From: an uncultured Dehalococcoidia bacterium
Lineage (GTDB): Bacteria; Chloroflexota; Dehalococcoidia; Lucifugimonadales; UBA3495
NCBI GenBank assembly: GCA_951812535.1
Contig: CATOSK010000003.1
Span: forward strand, 159,001-223,000
DNA length: 64,000 nt
Direction: 5' to 3'
The notes under the pieces are model-generated. The model saw only the letters and a list, made by a program, of their open reading frames with translations. It did no database searches and was not told the origin of the DNA. Position 1 is the stretch's first letter, and every line of letters starts with the position of its first letter. This document shows, in pieces, positions 22,809 through 31,099 of this stretch. The position numbers and the translations under genes are program-made.

Positions 22809-24368
22809 CTAGTCCGGGGTCGTGCCCACCGCCGGCAACTCCGCTTCTTCGTCCGCGGCCAGCATCCGGTTGACTGCGCTCAGGTAGGCCTTGGCGCTGG
22901 CAACGATGATGTCGGTGTCCGCGCCCCGGCCTGAGAAGGTGCGTCCCAGGTTATCGATGCGCATGGTCACCGTTCCCACCGAGTCCACGCCCTCGCTCAC
23001 CGCCTGCACGTTGAACTCAGACAGCTTGTTCGAGCAGCCCACCACCCGGTCAATCGCCTTGCAGACCGCGTCCACCGGACCGTTGCCCGTCGAGGCGTCG
23101 GTAATTATCGAGCCCTCGGGCCCGACCAGGCGCACCGTCGCCGTGGGAATGTCGTGGTCGCCGCTGGAGAAGTGGACCTGGTCCAGCGTGTAGCTTATCG
23201 GCTCGCTCGACTCCCGCTTCTCCTCGTCCATGAGGATCTCCAGGTCCCGGTCCGTCACCTCCCGCTTCTTGTCCGCCAGCACCTTGAAAGACTCGAAGAC
23301 GTTGGTGATCTCCTCCCGGCTCAGTGAATAACCCAGCGCTTCCAGGCGGGCCTGCAAGCCGGCCCGGCCGCTGAGCTTGCCCAGCACCAGGCTGTTCCCG
23401 GGGACGCCCACCCGCTCCGGCTGCATCACCTCGTAGGTGGACCGGTCCTTCAGAACGCCGTCCTGGTGAATCCCGGAGGCGTGCCGGAAGGCGTTTTCGC
23501 CCACCACCGCCTTGTTGGCCTGCACCGCCATGCCGGTGATGCGGCTGACCAGACGGCTGGACGGGTAGAGCTGGGTGGTGTCGATGCCGATGTCCACCTG
23601 GAACAGGTCCTTGCGGGTGTCCAGGGCCATGATTATCTCTTCCAGCGAGGCATTGCCGGCCCGCTCGCCGATGCCGTTGATGCAGCCCTCCACCTGCCGC
23701 GCGCCCGCTTCGATGGCTGCCAGGCTGTTGGAAACCGCCAGCCCCAGGTCGTTGTGACAGTGGACGCTCATGGTCACCTTGTCCGCACCCGGCACCTTCT
23801 CCTGGATGCTGCGGATGAGGTCGGCGAAGTTGGACGGGATCGCGTACCCGACGGTGTCAGCGACGTTGATGGTGGTTGCTCCCGCCTTGATCACCGCCTC
23901 CAGCATCTGGTACAGGTACTCAGGATCGGTGCGGGTTGCGTCCATCGGGGAGAACTCCACGTCGCTGCAATACCCCTTGGCCCGCTCCACCATGCTCACC
24001 GCCAGGTCCATCACCTCTTCCCGGTTCTTGCGGAGCTGGTGCATGACGTGGATCTCGGAGGACGACAGGAAGACGTGGATCCGCGGCGATTCGGCCACCT
24101 TGATGGCTTCCCACGCCTGGTCGACGTCGTTGGGATGGGCCCGGGCCAGGGACGCGATGACCGGCCCCCGGACCTCCATGGCAATATTGTTCACCGCCCG
24201 GAAATCTCCGGGGGAGCTGGCGGCGAAACCCGCCTCGATGACGTCCACCTTCAGCCTTTCAAGCTGCTTGGCGATCTCCATCTTCTCGTCCACGGTCATG
24301 CCAATGCCCGCGGACTGCTCTCCATCCCGCAGGGTGGTGTCCAGGAATTTAACTCGCTCGTTAGCCAT
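22809..24368 (-). CDS. leuA: 2-isopropylmalate synthase
   Basis: The 519-residue enzyme condenses 2-oxoisovalerate with acetyl-CoA, the first step of leucine synthesis. The HMGL-like barrel begins with FLDTTLRDGEQSAGIGMT and includes IEAGFAASSPGDF, VEFSPMDATRTDPEYL, SVHCHNDLGLAVSNSLAAIEAGARQVEGCINGIGERAGN, and the HxH pair in AFRHASGIHQDGVLK. The C-terminal 130 residues form the LeuA regulatory domain, with TDASTGNGPVDAVCKAIDR, where leucine feedback normally acts. AAGGAGAA precedes the ATG. It is the last gene of the ilvB-ilvH-ilvC-leuA operon, 37 bases after a short peptide ORF, and ends before a strong terminator. Confidence 0.96.
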   Translation of the reverse strand: MANERVKFLDTTLRDGEQSAGIGMTVDEKMEIAKQLERLKVDVIEAGFAASSPGDFRAVNNIAMEVRGPVIASLARAHPNDVDQAWEAIKVAESPRIHVFLSSSEIHVMHQLRKNREEVMDLAVSMVERAKGYCSDVEFSPMDATRTDPEYLYQMLEAVIKAGATTINVADTVGYAIPSNFADLIRSIQEKVPGADKVTMSVHCHNDLGLAVSNSLAAIEAGARQVEGCINGIGERAGNASLEEIIMALDTRKDLFQVDIGIDTTQLYPSSRLVSRITGMAVQANKAVVGENAFRHASGIHQDGVLKDRSTYEVMQPERVGVPGNSLVLGKLSGRAGLQARLEALGYSLSREEITNVFESFKVLADKKREVTDRDLEILMDEEKRESSEPISYTLDQVHFSSGDHDIPTATVRLVGPEGSIITDASTGNGPVDAVCKAIDRVVGCSNKLSEFNVQAVSEGVDSVGTVTMRIDNLGRTFSGRGADTDIIVASAKAYLSAVNRMLAADEEAELPAVGTTPD

Positions 24369-24405
24369 GATTGGTGTCTTCTCCTTGAGTTTGAGACGTG
24401 AAATA

Positions 24406-24519
24406 TCAGTAGATGTATTGAGGAGAAGCGGGCCGCAGAGTCACGCAGTCCACCGCAGCCAGCCCAGCCAAGACCAGCGTGCGATGGTGAACTGCTCTAA
24501 ACAGCACCTCCGCGCTCAT
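24406..24519 (-). CDS. 37-residue peptide ORF between ilvC and leuA
   Basis: ATG 24519 is preceded by CACAGGAGGTACACAG, one of the best ribosome sites in the window. The peptide starts MSAEVLFRAVHHRTLVLAGL and ends LRPASPQYIY, with TGA at 24408-24406. Of 37 residues, five are valine, five leucine and one isoleucine, the three end products of the operon. It lies 50 bases after the ilvC stop and 37 bases before leuA. I do not recognise it. Possible roles are a leader peptide sensing branched-chain aminoacyl-tRNA, a translational coupler for leuA, or a small membrane-associated protein. No obvious terminator lies between it and leuA, so classical attenuation is not evident. Confidence 0.7.
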   Translation of the reverse strand: MSAEVLFRAVHHRTLVLAGLAAVDCVTLRPASPQYIY

Positions 24520-24569
24520 TCTGTGTACCTCCTGTGGTTCCGCCGAGTTAGACATCGAACAATGAGGGC

Positions 24570-25571
24570 CTAAACTTCCTTGGGGTCCAGCCAGGGCATC
24601 ATCGCCCGCAGGCCGCGCCCGACCTCGTGGATCTGGCTGGTGCGGGCTTCCTCCCGCAGCGGCCGGAACCGGGGCCTTCCCTCGTGGTTCTCCGTAATCC
24701 ACTCCCGGGCGAAGGTGCCATCCTGGATGTCCGCCAGGATTTTCTTCATGTTTTCCTTGACGTGCTCGTCGATGACCCGCGGCCCCCGGGTCAGGTCCCC
24801 GTACTCCGCGGTGTCGCTGACCGAGTACCGCATGTAGTTGAACCCGCCCTGCTGAATCAGGTCGACGATCAGCTTCATCTCGTGCAGCACTTCAAAGTAG
24901 GCCATCTCCGGCGGATAGCCGCCTTCCACCAGCGTCTCGAACGCGGTGTTGATCAGGGCGGTTATTCCCCCGCAGAGGACCGTCTGCTCGCCGAACAGGT
25001 CCGTCTCCGTTTCATCCTTGAACGTCGTGTCCAAAACGCCGGACCTGGTGCACCCGACTCCCTTGGCGTAAGCCAGGCCGATCTCCCGCGCATTCCCGGT
25101 GGCGTTCTGGTGTACCGCCAGCAACCCTGGGACCCCGATGCCATCCAGGAACTGCTCCCGCATCCGGTGCCCCGGGGCCTTGGGGGCCACCATCATCACG
25201 TCCATCTCGGGCGGAGGAATGACCTCGCCGTAATGGATGCTGAACCCATGGGCGAACATCAGCGCCGAACCCGGCCGCAGGTTGGGCGCAATCTCCGTCC
25301 GGTATATCTCTCCTTGGATGTGGTCCGGGATCGCCACCATCAGCACGTCGGCGGCCTTAGCAACCTCGGGAACGTCGGCGACCTCCAGGCCCTCGGCCTC
25401 CGCCGACGCCCGGCTCCGGCTCTCTGGATAAAGCCCAACCATCACCTTCTGCCCGCTGTCCCGCAGGTTCAGTGCGTGGGCATGGCCCTGGCTGCCGTAA
25501 CCGACCATGCCAATCGTCTTCTCTGCCAGCAGCCCCAGGTCCGCATCGTTATCGTAGTAAACCGTGACCAT
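24570..25571 (-). CDS. ilvC: Ketol-acid reductoisomerase, class I
   Basis: The 333-residue enzyme isomerises and reduces 2-acetolactate or 2-acetohydroxybutyrate. It has the Rossmann motif [38 protein letters not shown], and the metal-binding [50 protein letters not shown] and DTAEYGD. The length is that of the short class I form. The cofactor loop after strand 2 reads [16 protein letters not shown]; its serine and arginine residues suggest NADPH. It is the third gene of the ilv-leu operon, 49 bases after ilvH and upstream of the 37-codon ORF and leuA. Confidence 0.97.
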   Translation of the reverse strand: MVTVYYDNDADLGLLAEKTIGMVGYGSQGHAHALNLRDSGQKVMVGLYPESRSRASAEAEGLEVADVPEVAKAADVLMVAIPDHIQGEIYRTEIAPNLRPGSALMFAHGFSIHYGEVIPPPEMDVMMVAPKAPGHRMREQFLDGIGVPGLLAVHQNATGNAREIGLAYAKGVGCTRSGVLDTTFKDETETDLFGEQTVLCGGITALINTAFETLVEGGYPPEMAYFEVLHEMKLIVDLIQQGGFNYMRYSVSDTAEYGDLTRGPRVIDEHVKENMKKILADIQDGTFAREWITENHEGRPRFRPLREEARTSQIHEVGRGLRAMMPWLDPKEV

Positions 25572-25619
25572 TCTCTTTCTTTCCCCTTTAAGCGATACCC
25601 TGGCCCGAATGGGCCAGTC

Positions 25620-26198
25620 CTAGTATGAGCCGATTTCCGTGGCAGCCAACCGGGACCTTCCGTTGCCCAGGTAGCTGATTCCAAAATTGTCGCTCACCTG
25701 CGCGTCCGACTTGCCCCGCACCATCGCCACCAGCCCGGTCCGCATGACTTCCAGGATCCCGAAGGGTTGCAGCAGGTCCAGCAGCGCGTTGATCTTGTCC
25801 TCTTCCCCCGTCGTCTCGATGACCAGGGACTGCGCCCCCACGTCGACGGTCTTGGCCCGAAACAGCCGCACTATTTCGATTATCTGGCTCCGGGTTTCCA
25901 TCGTCGTGTGGACCTTTATCAGCGCCAGTTCCCTCGCCACCACATCCTCATCCGTAATGTTGGACACCTTGACCACGTCGATCAGCTTGTCCAACTGCTT
26001 GGTGCACTGGTCCACCGTGTACTCGTCCCCTTCAACCACGAAGGTCATCCGGGACAGCCCCGGTTGCTCGCTGTGCCCCACCGCCAGGCTCCGGATGTTG
26101 AAGCCCCGCCGCCGGAAAAGCCCGGCCACCCGGGTCAGGACACCCGGCTTGTCCTCCACCAGCGCGATTATCGTGTGCAGCTCCGCCTGGACCTTCAT
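25620..26198 (-). CDS. ilvH: Acetolactate synthase small (regulatory) subunit
   Basis: The 192-residue protein begins with an ACT domain (HTIIALVEDKPGVLTRVAGLFRRRGFNIRSLAVGHSE), where the valine-binding glycine region lies, and continues with the C-terminal ALS_ss domain (LIKVHTTMETRSQIIEIVRLFRAKTVDVGAQSLVIE). It confers valine feedback and full activity on the large subunit. The length is above the 160-odd residues of E. coli IlvH because of a C-terminal tail (GKSDAQVSDNFGISYLGNGR). Its ATG overlaps the ilvB stop, so the subunits are translationally coupled. It may also serve the second large subunit at 6711. Confidence 0.96.
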   Translation of the reverse strand: MKVQAELHTIIALVEDKPGVLTRVAGLFRRRGFNIRSLAVGHSEQPGLSRMTFVVEGDEYTVDQCTKQLDKLIDVVKVSNITDEDVVARELALIKVHTTMETRSQIIEIVRLFRAKTVDVGAQSLVIETTGEEDKINALLDLLQPFGILEVMRTGLVAMVRGKSDAQVSDNFGISYLGNGRSRLAATEIGSY

Positions 26199-27904
26199 CA
26201 GATCACCCGCTCCGGGATTGGCTCCTCCAGCATCTCGTTGACCGATTCTCCCGCCGGTATCATCGGGAATACGTGCTCATCCTGCTTCACGATGAAGTCC
26301 AGTATTACCGGCCCCGGCGTGTCCATCGCCTTCTGGATGGCCCCCGCAACCTGGGCCTTGTCCGTGACCCGGATGCCGGTGATCCCGTATGCGTCCGCCA
26401 ACTTCACGAAGTCCGGGTTTCCCGAGTAGATGGTCGCCACGAACCCGGTGTCGTAGAACAGGTCCTGGAGCTGCCGCACCATCCCCAGCGTGCCGTTGTT
26501 CAGGATGGCGAATTTCACATCGATGTTGTTTTCCACCGCCGTGGCCAGGTCGCACATCGTCATCTGGAAACCGCCGTCCCCCGCCACCGACCACACCGTC
26601 TTGTCGGGACGCCCCAGCTTGGCCCCCAGCGCCGCCGGAACTTCGAAGCCCATCGTCCCCAGCCCGCCGGATGTCACCCAGGTATTGGCTTCCTTGAAAT
26701 GATAGTGCTGCGCGGCCCACATCTGGTGCTGTCCCACACCGGTCACCACCAGCGCCTCCCCGTTCGTAACCTCCGAAAGCTGCTGCATCACGTACTGCGG
26801 CAGCAGTTCGTGCGTATCCCGTATCAACAGGGATGGGTGCTCCGCCCTCATCGTGTCAATCCGCTGCAGCCATTCCATCCGCACCGTGCGCTGGATGTGG
26901 GGCAGTAGTTGCCGTAGGGCCTGTTTCAGGTCTCCCAGCACCGGGACATCGACCTTCACGTTCTTGCTGAATTCAGAGGCGTCGATATCGAAATGGACGA
27001 TCCTGGCGTTCGGAGCGAAGTCCTTGAGCCGCCCTGTCACCCGGTCGTCGAACCGCATCCCCAGCGAAATCAGCAGGTCCGCCTGGTCGATTGCCAGGCT
27101 CGCGTAGGCCATCCCGTGCATCCCCGGCATCCCCACGTTCAGGATGTGGTCCGTCGGAAACGAGCTCAATCCCAGCAGCGTTGTGATCACTGGAATCTGC
27201 GCCCGCTCCGCCAGTTCCTGCAGTTCCTCGAATGCCCGGGAGATGATTACGCCGTGCCCGGCCAGGATCACCGGCCGCTGTGCGCCCGCAATCAGTGCCG
27301 CCGCTTTGGCAATCTGTTCCGAGTCGGCCGCCCCCGGCGGGTTGTACCCGGGAAGGTTGACTTCCTCCGGCCAGACGAAGGGCGTCCTGGCCCCCAGCAG
27401 CACATCCTTGGGAATATCAACCAGTACCGGGCCGGGCCGCCCGGTATTGGCAATGTGGAAGGCCTCTTTGATCGCCGGTGCAATGTCCTTAACGTCCATC
27501 ACCAGGTAGTTGTGCTTGGTGATGGGCAGCGTCATTCCCGTTACGTCCGTTTCCTGGAAGGCATCCCTCCCGATAGCGGCTCTCGGCACCTGGCCGGTGA
27601 TGGCCACCATGGGCACCGAGTCCATCTGGGCGGCGGCGATCCCTGTGGCGAGGTTCGTCGCGCCCGGCCCGGACGTAGCGGTGCAGACCCCGACCCTTCC
27701 GGTCGCCCGCGCGTACCCGTCAGCCGCCATGGCCGCCGCCTGCTCATGACGCACCAGGATGTGCCGCAGTTCCGGGTACTTGGGCATGGCCCCGTAGAAG
27801 GGCAGGACGGCCCCGCCGGGGATCCCGAAAACGTACTCCACGCCTTCCTGGAGCAGGCTTTCGCAAACGATCTCGGCCCCCGTCAGCTCCCTGGGTAACT
27901 CCAT
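26198..27904 (-). CDS. ilvB: Acetolactate synthase large subunit (operon copy)
   Basis: The ATG at 27904 (MELPRELTGAEIVCESLLQE) is the true start; the longer frame back to 28072 reads through the T-box and terminator. The 568-residue protein has the ThDP glutamate region YVFGIPGGAVLPFYGAM and RHEQAAAMAADGYARATG, SLGMRFDDRVTG, and AGDGGFQMTMCDLATAVENN with LNNGTLGMVRQL. Compared with the copy at 6711 it differs throughout but shares all active-site stretches. It heads the ilvB-ilvH-ilvC-37 aa-leuA operon, which is under a T-box with a leucine specifier and starts from the promoter at 28271-28299. Confidence 0.96.
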   Translation of the reverse strand: MELPRELTGAEIVCESLLQEGVEYVFGIPGGAVLPFYGAMPKYPELRHILVRHEQAAAMAADGYARATGRVGVCTATSGPGATNLATGIAAAQMDSVPMVAITGQVPRAAIGRDAFQETDVTGMTLPITKHNYLVMDVKDIAPAIKEAFHIANTGRPGPVLVDIPKDVLLGARTPFVWPEEVNLPGYNPPGAADSEQIAKAAALIAGAQRPVILAGHGVIISRAFEELQELAERAQIPVITTLLGLSSFPTDHILNVGMPGMHGMAYASLAIDQADLLISLGMRFDDRVTGRLKDFAPNARIVHFDIDASEFSKNVKVDVPVLGDLKQALRQLLPHIQRTVRMEWLQRIDTMRAEHPSLLIRDTHELLPQYVMQQLSEVTNGEALVVTGVGQHQMWAAQHYHFKEANTWVTSGGLGTMGFEVPAALGAKLGRPDKTVWSVAGDGGFQMTMCDLATAVENNIDVKFAILNNGTLGMVRQLQDLFYDTGFVATIYSGNPDFVKLADAYGITGIRVTDKAQVAGAIQKAMDTPGPVILDFIVKQDEHVFPMIPAGESVNEMLEEPIPERVI

Positions 27905-27995
27905 GGCTATCCTCGTCCTAAATTGGGCCGAACTGGGCCGCTTTCGGCGCCGTTTCAAAGTTGCATTTCCAAGACGGCTGGGCGGTCCCGGCCAC

Positions 27996-28265
27996 AAAAA
28001 AAGCCCCGTCCCCTCGGAAGGGACGGGCTTCAATTGCCCGCGGTACCACCCTTCTTCTCCGGCGGCGCTCACTGCATCTGCGGGCGTTGCCGGAACACTT
28101 TAACGGCCTCTATCGGGGCCTAACCGCCGCGCCCTACTGCCAATGGTTCAGGCGGGCCGCTCTTGGGCGAGTTCCGGGCCCTTCTGCCGCCGGCTTCCCA
28201 CCACGCGCCGACTCTCTGGGGACAGGGTGCCCGTACTACTCCCACTCAACGCGGGATACGACAGC
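27996..28265 (-). promoter_or_regulatory. T-box leader (Leu/CUC specifier) of the ilv-leu operon
   Basis: On the minus strand the T-box core GGGTGGTACCGCGGGCA lies at about 28051-28035. A terminator hairpin follows (AAGCCCGTCCC with GGGACGGGGCTT, 28030-28001) and then seven U. Stem I shows AGAGAGTCGGCGCGTGGTGG and, at 28171-28169, the specifier CUC within GGAACTCGCCC, the standard leucine context. Uncharged tRNA-Leu should favour antitermination. The identical U after UGG matches an A discriminator base. Confidence 0.94.
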
Positions 28266-28270
28266 CAACA

Positions 28271-28299
28271 ACTCTAGCAACCCTCAAGAGATTTGTCAA
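28271..28299 (-). promoter_or_regulatory. Promoter of the ilv-leu operon
   Basis: On the minus strand TTGACA (28299-28294), a 17-base spacer and TAGAGT (28276-28271) form a strong sigma70 promoter. Its predicted start coincides with the beginning of the T-box. Confidence 0.8.
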
Positions 28300-28408
28300 T
28301 TCAGTCACCCCTCCTTTCCGGTTATGCTAGAATACCCCGCGAGGCTCAACGTCTGCTTCACTGGTGAGACCCCGCCTCAAATCTCAAAACCCGTTCGGAA
28401 CACCTCCT

Positions 28409-30097
28409 GTGCCAGAGCGCATCTTCATCGGGGTCGCGTGGCCCTACGCCAACGGGCCCCTCCACATGGGTCACATCGCCGGCTGCTACCTTGCCGCCGA
28501 CATCTTCGCCCGCTACCACCGTATGCGCGGCAACGAAGTCCTCATGGTCTCCGGCAGCGATGCTCACGGCACCCCCATCACCGTCCGCGCCGAGCAGGAA
28601 GGGATCACCCCGGAGCAGGTGCTGGACCGGTACCACCCCCAGTTCCTCCAGACCTGGCAGCAGCTAGGAGTCTCCTTCGACCTCTTCACCACCACCGACA
28701 CCGAAAATCACCAGCGGGTCGCCCAGGAGCTTTTCCTCGACCTCCTGGAAAAGGGGTACATCTACCCCGACAGCATGCTGCTGGCCTACTGTCCCGGCTG
28801 CCGGCGGTTCCTTCCCGACCGATACATCGAAGGCCGCTGCCCCCATTGCGACAACGACCGCGCCCGCGGCGACCAGTGCGACGCCTGCGGCCGTACCCTT
28901 GACCCCCAGGACCTCGTCGACTCCCGCTGCATCCTCAGCGGAGAGAGCCCCGAGTTCCGCGAGTCCGAGCACTTCTTCCTGAGACTCTCGGCCTTCCAGG
29001 AACAGCTTCTCGAATGGATTCGGAAGCAGGACCACTGGCGGGCCAACGTCGCCAATTCCACCCGCTCCTTCCTCGAAGGCGGGTTGAAGGACCGCGCCAT
29101 AACCCGAGACCTCTCCTGGGGTGTCCCCATTCCCCTGGAGGGCTACGACGACAAGCGCATCTACGTCTGGTTCGAAGCGGTCATAGGCTATCTCTCGGCA
29201 GCCATGGAGTGGGCGGCCAACAACGGCGAACCGGACCGGTGGCAGGACTTCTGGAAGGACCCGGGCACTCGCTCCTACTATTTCATCGGCAAGGACAACA
29301 TCCCTTTCCACAGCATCATCTGGCCCGCCATCCTCATGGGGTACGGTCACGATCTGAACCTGCCCTACGACGTTCCCGCCAACGAGTTCCTCAGCCTGGA
29401 GGGACGAAAATTCTCCACCAGCCAGGACTGGGCCCTGTGGGTCCCCGACTACCTGGAACGCTACGACCCGGACCCCCTTCGTTACCTCCTTTCCATCAAC
29501 ATGCCCGAGTCCGGCGACGCCGACTTCGCCTGGTCCGAGTTCGTCCGCCGCAACAACGAGGAACTGGTCGCCACCTACGGCAACCTCGTCAACCGGGTGC
29601 TCTCCTTCACCTACCGCAACTTCGAAGGAGTGGTCCCAACCCCCGGCGATCTCACGCCTGCCGACCAGGAAATCATCGAGACGGCCCGCGCCGCTTGGGG
29701 CCGGGTCGAAGAGAACCTGGCCAATTGCAGGTTCAAGGCCGCCATCACCCAGGCCTTCGGGTTGGCCCAGGACACCAACCGCTATCTCGACGCCCGCGCG
29801 CCCTGGCGGGCCATCCGCACCGACTCCCGCGACGCCGCTACGACCCTCTGGAACGCCCTGCGGGTGCTCAACACTCTCAAAATACTTCTGGCCCCCTTCC
29901 TGCCCTTCAGCTCCGACAAAGTCCATAATTTCCTGGGATTGGACGGTGAGGTATCCGGTCAGCCCTGGGACTTCGCCCATTGCATCGGCCAGATCCAGGC
30001 CGGATCTCCTTTGCGGCAGCCCCAACCCCTGTACACCAAGCTGGACCCCGAGGTGGTGGAGCAAGAGACCCAACGCCTTGCCGGCACCGGAGGTTAG
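28409..30097 (+). CDS. metG: Methionyl-tRNA synthetase
   Basis: The 562-residue enzyme charges tRNA-Met. The start is GTG 28409 (VPERIFIGVAWPYANGPLHMGHIAG), which puts the HIGH-type motif HMGH at the usual distance; a GTG at 28364 is possible but adds an unlikely tail. The zinc-binding insert contains CPGCRRFLPDRYIEGRCPHC and CDACG, a two-knuckle form like E. coli MetG. The KMSKS motif is altered to KFSTS in SLEGRKFSTSQDWALWV. The anticodon-binding helical domain closes the protein, and there is no C-terminal EMAP-like dimerisation domain. The polyprenyl synthase gene follows after eight bases. Confidence 0.95.
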   Translation: MPERIFIGVAWPYANGPLHMGHIAGCYLAADIFARYHRMRGNEVLMVSGSDAHGTPITVRAEQEGITPEQVLDRYHPQFLQTWQQLGVSFDLFTTTDTENHQRVAQELFLDLLEKGYIYPDSMLLAYCPGCRRFLPDRYIEGRCPHCDNDRARGDQCDACGRTLDPQDLVDSRCILSGESPEFRESEHFFLRLSAFQEQLLEWIRKQDHWRANVANSTRSFLEGGLKDRAITRDLSWGVPIPLEGYDDKRIYVWFEAVIGYLSAAMEWAANNGEPDRWQDFWKDPGTRSYYFIGKDNIPFHSIIWPAILMGYGHDLNLPYDVPANEFLSLEGRKFSTSQDWALWVPDYLERYDPDPLRYLLSINMPESGDADFAWSEFVRRNNEELVATYGNLVNRVLSFTYRNFEGVVPTPGDLTPADQEIIETARAAWGRVEENLANCRFKAAITQAFGLAQDTNRYLDARAPWRAIRTDSRDAATTLWNALRVLNTLKILLAPFLPFSSDKVHNFLGLDGEVSGQPWDFAHCIGQIQAGSPLRQPQPLYTKLDPEVVEQETQRLAGTGG

Positions 30098-30105
30098 GAA
30101 CAGCA

Positions 30106-31089
30106 TTGCTCCCCGGACTTGACGAGCGGACCATCACCATCTACGCGCCAATCCAGTCCCGCCTCCAGACCGTCGAAACCCGCTTGCGCAGTCTCGACGA
30201 AGAAACCGTCCCCAACCTGAAGATGCTGTTGGACTACGTGCTGTCCACCGGCGGGAAGCGCATCCGGCCCGCCATGACCCTGCTGGCCTCGGACTTCTAC
30301 GGCCCGCAGGACGAGTCGCCCATCACCATGGCGGTGGGGATCGAGTTGCTCCACCTCGCCACCCTCATCCACGACGACACCGTGGACGATTCGGTCATGC
30401 GCCGCGGCAAGCCCACCGTCAGCCACCAATGGGGTAATCACGTCGCTATTCTGCTCGGCGATTACGTCTTCTCCGCCTCGGCAACCTGGGTCTGCGACAC
30501 GGGCAACCTCCGGGTGGTTTGCCGCTTCGCCGAGACCCTCCGCGAGCTTTCCACCGGCCAGATTAGCGAATACTTCAACAACTACAACCCGGAACAGACG
30601 CGCCAGGGCTATCAGGACCGGATCTCGCGCAAGACCGCTTCCCTCTTCCGTACCGCGGCGGAATGCGGAGCCATCCTCGGCGGCGCCCCCGAACCCCAGA
30701 TCGCGGCCCTCAGTAACTACGGCTTCAGCATGGGCATCGCTTTCCAGATAGTCGACGACCTGCTGGACTTCCAGGGAGATCCTGTCGAGATGGGTAAACC
30801 CGTCGGCAGTGACCTGATGAACGGCATCCTCACCCTTCCCACCATCATGCTCCTAGAGCGCTACCCCACCGACAATCCGGTCGCCGCGTACCTGAAAGAC
30901 CGCACCAATGAACGCCACCTGGACCGGGCCCTCGAGATGGTGCACAACTCCGGGGTGGTCGCCGACTGCTACGCGGAAGTCAGGGAATACTGCGCCCGCG
31001 GGCTGCGCGAGCTCGAATCCCTCCCCCCGTGTGAGGCCCGGGACTCCCTACAGGCCCTCGCCGAATACGTCCGGGAACGCTACCGCTGA
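30106..31089 (+). CDS. Polyprenyl diphosphate synthase (trans, long chain)
   Basis: A TTG at 30106 eight bases after AGGA begins MLPGLDERTITIYAPI. The 327-residue protein has GGKRIRPAMTLLASDFYG, the first aspartate-rich motif DDTVD (90-94) in HLATLIHDDTVDDSVMRRGKPT, and the second motif DDLLD (217-221) in FQIVDDLLDFQGD. Small residues rather than bulky aromatics stand at the positions before the first motif (HLATLI), as in enzymes making long C35-C50 chains for quinones. It is tightly linked to metG (eight-base gap). The exact chain length is not predictable. Confidence 0.92.
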   Translation: MLPGLDERTITIYAPIQSRLQTVETRLRSLDEETVPNLKMLLDYVLSTGGKRIRPAMTLLASDFYGPQDESPITMAVGIELLHLATLIHDDTVDDSVMRRGKPTVSHQWGNHVAILLGDYVFSASATWVCDTGNLRVVCRFAETLRELSTGQISEYFNNYNPEQTRQGYQDRISRKTASLFRTAAECGAILGGAPEPQIAALSNYGFSMGIAFQIVDDLLDFQGDPVEMGKPVGSDLMNGILTLPTIMLLERYPTDNPVAAYLKDRTNERHLDRALEMVHNSGVVADCYAEVREYCARGLRELESLPPCEARDSLQALAEYVRERYR

Positions 31090-31099
31090 TGCCCGAACG

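Noticed and set aside
27905..28072. N-terminal extension of the operon ilvB
   Set aside because: The frame reads through the T-box antiterminator and terminator; the family start is ATG 27904.
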